Below, in pieces: positions 4,521-5,018 of a stretch of DNA of 5,018 nucleotides. Positions within the stretch are counted from its first letter, which is position 1. Each line of letters begins with the position of its first letter. The notes under the pieces are model-generated. The model worked only from the letters and a program-made list of their open reading frames with translations. It ran no database searches and was not told where the DNA came from. Source of the DNA: Nitrososphaerales archaeon TH5895 (GTDB lineage Archaea > Thermoproteota > Nitrososphaeria > Nitrososphaerales > Nitrososphaeraceae); assembly GCA_014523695.1 (NCBI GenBank), contig JAATVS010000374.1:1-5018 (forward strand), read 5' to 3'. The position numbers were made by a program, and so were the translations under genes.

Positions 4521-4580
4521 GTTACTAATTAGAGAGTAACAGAATCCTGAGAGAGTGGAAGGACCAAATATCACTAGCGA
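4521..4580 (+). repeat. Dispersed two-part element, copy C (best-formed)
   Basis: GTTACT-AATTAGAG-AGTAAC (4521-4540) is a perfect six-pair inverted repeat, followed by AGAATCCTGAG (4541-4551) and, 47 nt from the element start, AAATATCACTAGCGA with the near-palindrome TCACTAGCGA (4571-4580). That box is the exact reverse complement of the box in copy B. A pyrimidine-rich stretch (TTTTCTTTTATCTTTT, 4505-4520) directly precedes it. It lies 113 nt upstream of the last gene, outside its core promoter. Confidence 0.65.
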
Positions 4581-4650
4581 GTTCGGAAAAAAATTGCAAC
4601 TAACACGTTATGTATACAATTAATGTCGAGATAACATAGTTAGTCTATAG

Positions 4651-4658
4651 TTATATAC
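4651..4658 (+). promoter_or_regulatory. TATA box of the last zinc-ribbon gene
   Basis: TTATATAC is centred about 26 nt before an ATG-ATG pair at 4680-4685 and about 39 nt before the TTG at 4693. By the leaderless spacing seen elsewhere in this window it points to 4680 as the transcript and translation start, which is in a different frame from the zinc-ribbon reading frame. Confidence 0.45.
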
Positions 4659-4692
4659 GTACTGTGCCTCTTAAATAAGATGATGAATAGGT

Positions 4693-4953
4693 TTGAGAAC
4701 CATCAATTTCGATTCACGGTATCAACGACAGTTACTATCTCAAAATACCAGAAATAATTCTACCCAATTATCAATTCATGGAATACCTAATGCAACCCCA
4801 GTAACCAACAAGCAAAACTTAATTCACACCCAAATAGCCTTTTTGTTATGTGAGTCATGTTACTGGTGTTTATCGTTGTTGGATTTACAAGCACAGATTG
4901 ATCTTTGTCCTGTCTGTAAGGGCGCACGCCTCGTACGAATGTCGGTGTTCTGA
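4693..4953 (+). CDS. Small protein with C-terminal zinc ribbon (86 aa), start uncertain
   Basis: The C-terminal third is a clear zinc site: Cys53, Cys56 and Cys59 in LCESCYWCLSLL, then Cys72 and Cys75 in LCPVCKGARL, ending VRMSVF. The CExCxWC...CPxC arrangement with a short hydrophobic tail recurs, as I recall, in small thaumarchaeal proteins of unknown function. The N-terminal 50 residues (MRTINFDSRYQRQLLSQNTR onward) are polar, Asn/Gln/Thr-rich and probably disordered. The only canonical start codon before the zinc site in this frame is TTG 4693-4695. An ATG-ATG pair at 4680 sits at leaderless distance from the TATA box but in another frame; removing one T of GGTTTG (4692-4694) would join MMNR to LRTINFDSRYQ. 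So the true N-terminus may be about 4 residues longer and a one-base indel may be present. Confidence 0.75.
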   Translation: MRTINFDSRYQRQLLSQNTRNNSTQLSIHGIPNATPVTNKQNLIHTQIAFLLCESCYWCLSLLDLQAQIDLCPVCKGARLVRMSVF

Positions 4954-5018
4954 AATCATATGTTAGTTCTCATAGGTTACAAATAAGGCTAAAATCATCA
5001 TTATCAGTAAACTACAGA
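4954..5018. other. Window end, no gene seen
   Basis: The last 65 bases after the zinc-ribbon stop codon are AT-rich and contain GGTTACAAATAAGG (4975-4988). No open frame, repeat copy or clear terminator was found; any following gene would start beyond the window. Confidence 0.4.

Larger units (their letters stand above)
4145..4692. other. Long intergenic region with a series of hairpins
   Basis: This 548-base stretch has no convincing gene. Its first 350 bases look less AT-rich than the rest and contain successive hairpins: 4172-4198 (9 bp), 4280-4303 (GTCT/AGAC around GTCCT/AGGAC), 4327-4343 (CTGAGA/TCTC-C-AG with one bulge), 4414-4425 (AGGA-TTAG-TCCT) and 4477-4488 (ACCC-GATA-GGGT). A cysteine-rich frame without a start codon (4192-4257, ending GACGACPEGFSCPYP) may be a gene remnant. 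Copy C of the dispersed element (4521-4580) and the promoter of the final gene lie at the right end. A structured noncoding RNA is possible but no known class was recognised. Confidence 0.4.

Noticed and set aside
2250..4580. Integron-like attC sites flanking gene cassettes
   Set aside because: The GTT...AAC ends recall attC cores, but the order and sequence do not match GTTRRRY/RYYYAAC, the genes between elements lie on both strands, and no integrase is present.
2250..4580. CRISPR array
   Set aside because: The four repeat copies are 500-1140 bases apart with genes between them, not regularly spaced units.

Overview
The window looks like an accessory stretch of an archaeal chromosome, most likely an ammonia-oxidising thaumarchaeon (Nitrososphaerota) of the Nitrososphaera/Nitrosocosmicus kind. 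This is inferred from low GC, many tiny cysteine-rich zinc-ribbon proteins, a single-domain PRC-barrel-like protein, and AT-rich TATA-like boxes about 25 nt before start codons, as in leaderless archaeal transcription. No database search was possible, so the lineage is not certain. No rRNA, tRNA, CRISPR array or transposase was seen.

Left part (1-2207, mostly minus strand). A major facilitator transporter occupies 88-1474 but is split into two overlapping frames by an apparent one-base expansion in a five-base A run (T run on the plus strand, 1030-1034). Upstream of it lies a thioredoxin-fold protein (1612-1902) with a CPLC motif and a cis-proline loop, interrupted near its N-terminus by an in-frame TAA. 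Eight bases upstream of that gene ends a 98-residue winged-helix-like protein (1911-2207) with a clear Shine-Dalgarno sequence. The last two could form a regulator/redox pair in one transcript.

Middle part (2250-3366). A two-gene minus-strand operon encodes a 68-residue zinc-ribbon protein (2502-2708) and a 54-residue helical protein (2331-2495). Diverging from it on the plus strand are a 37-residue double-CxxC protein (2956-3069) and a 71-residue zinc-ribbon protein (3151-3366).

Right part (3367-5018). Two long intergenic stretches (3367-3883 and 4145-4692), rich in short inverted repeats, flank a PRC-barrel-like gene (3884-4144). They are followed by a C-terminal zinc-ribbon protein (4693-4953) whose start is ambiguous.

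The most unusual signal is a dispersed element present four times in the same orientation, all between genes: an inverted repeat GTTACT-N8-AGTAAC followed by a conserved AAAGTCCT-like tail (2250, 2776, 3378, 4521). Two copies also share a second palindrome, TCRCTAGYGA, about 50 nt downstream. It may be an operator, a small RNA or a miniature repeat family. Three genes show disruption or start conflicts, which means either a decaying accessory region or indel errors in the assembly.
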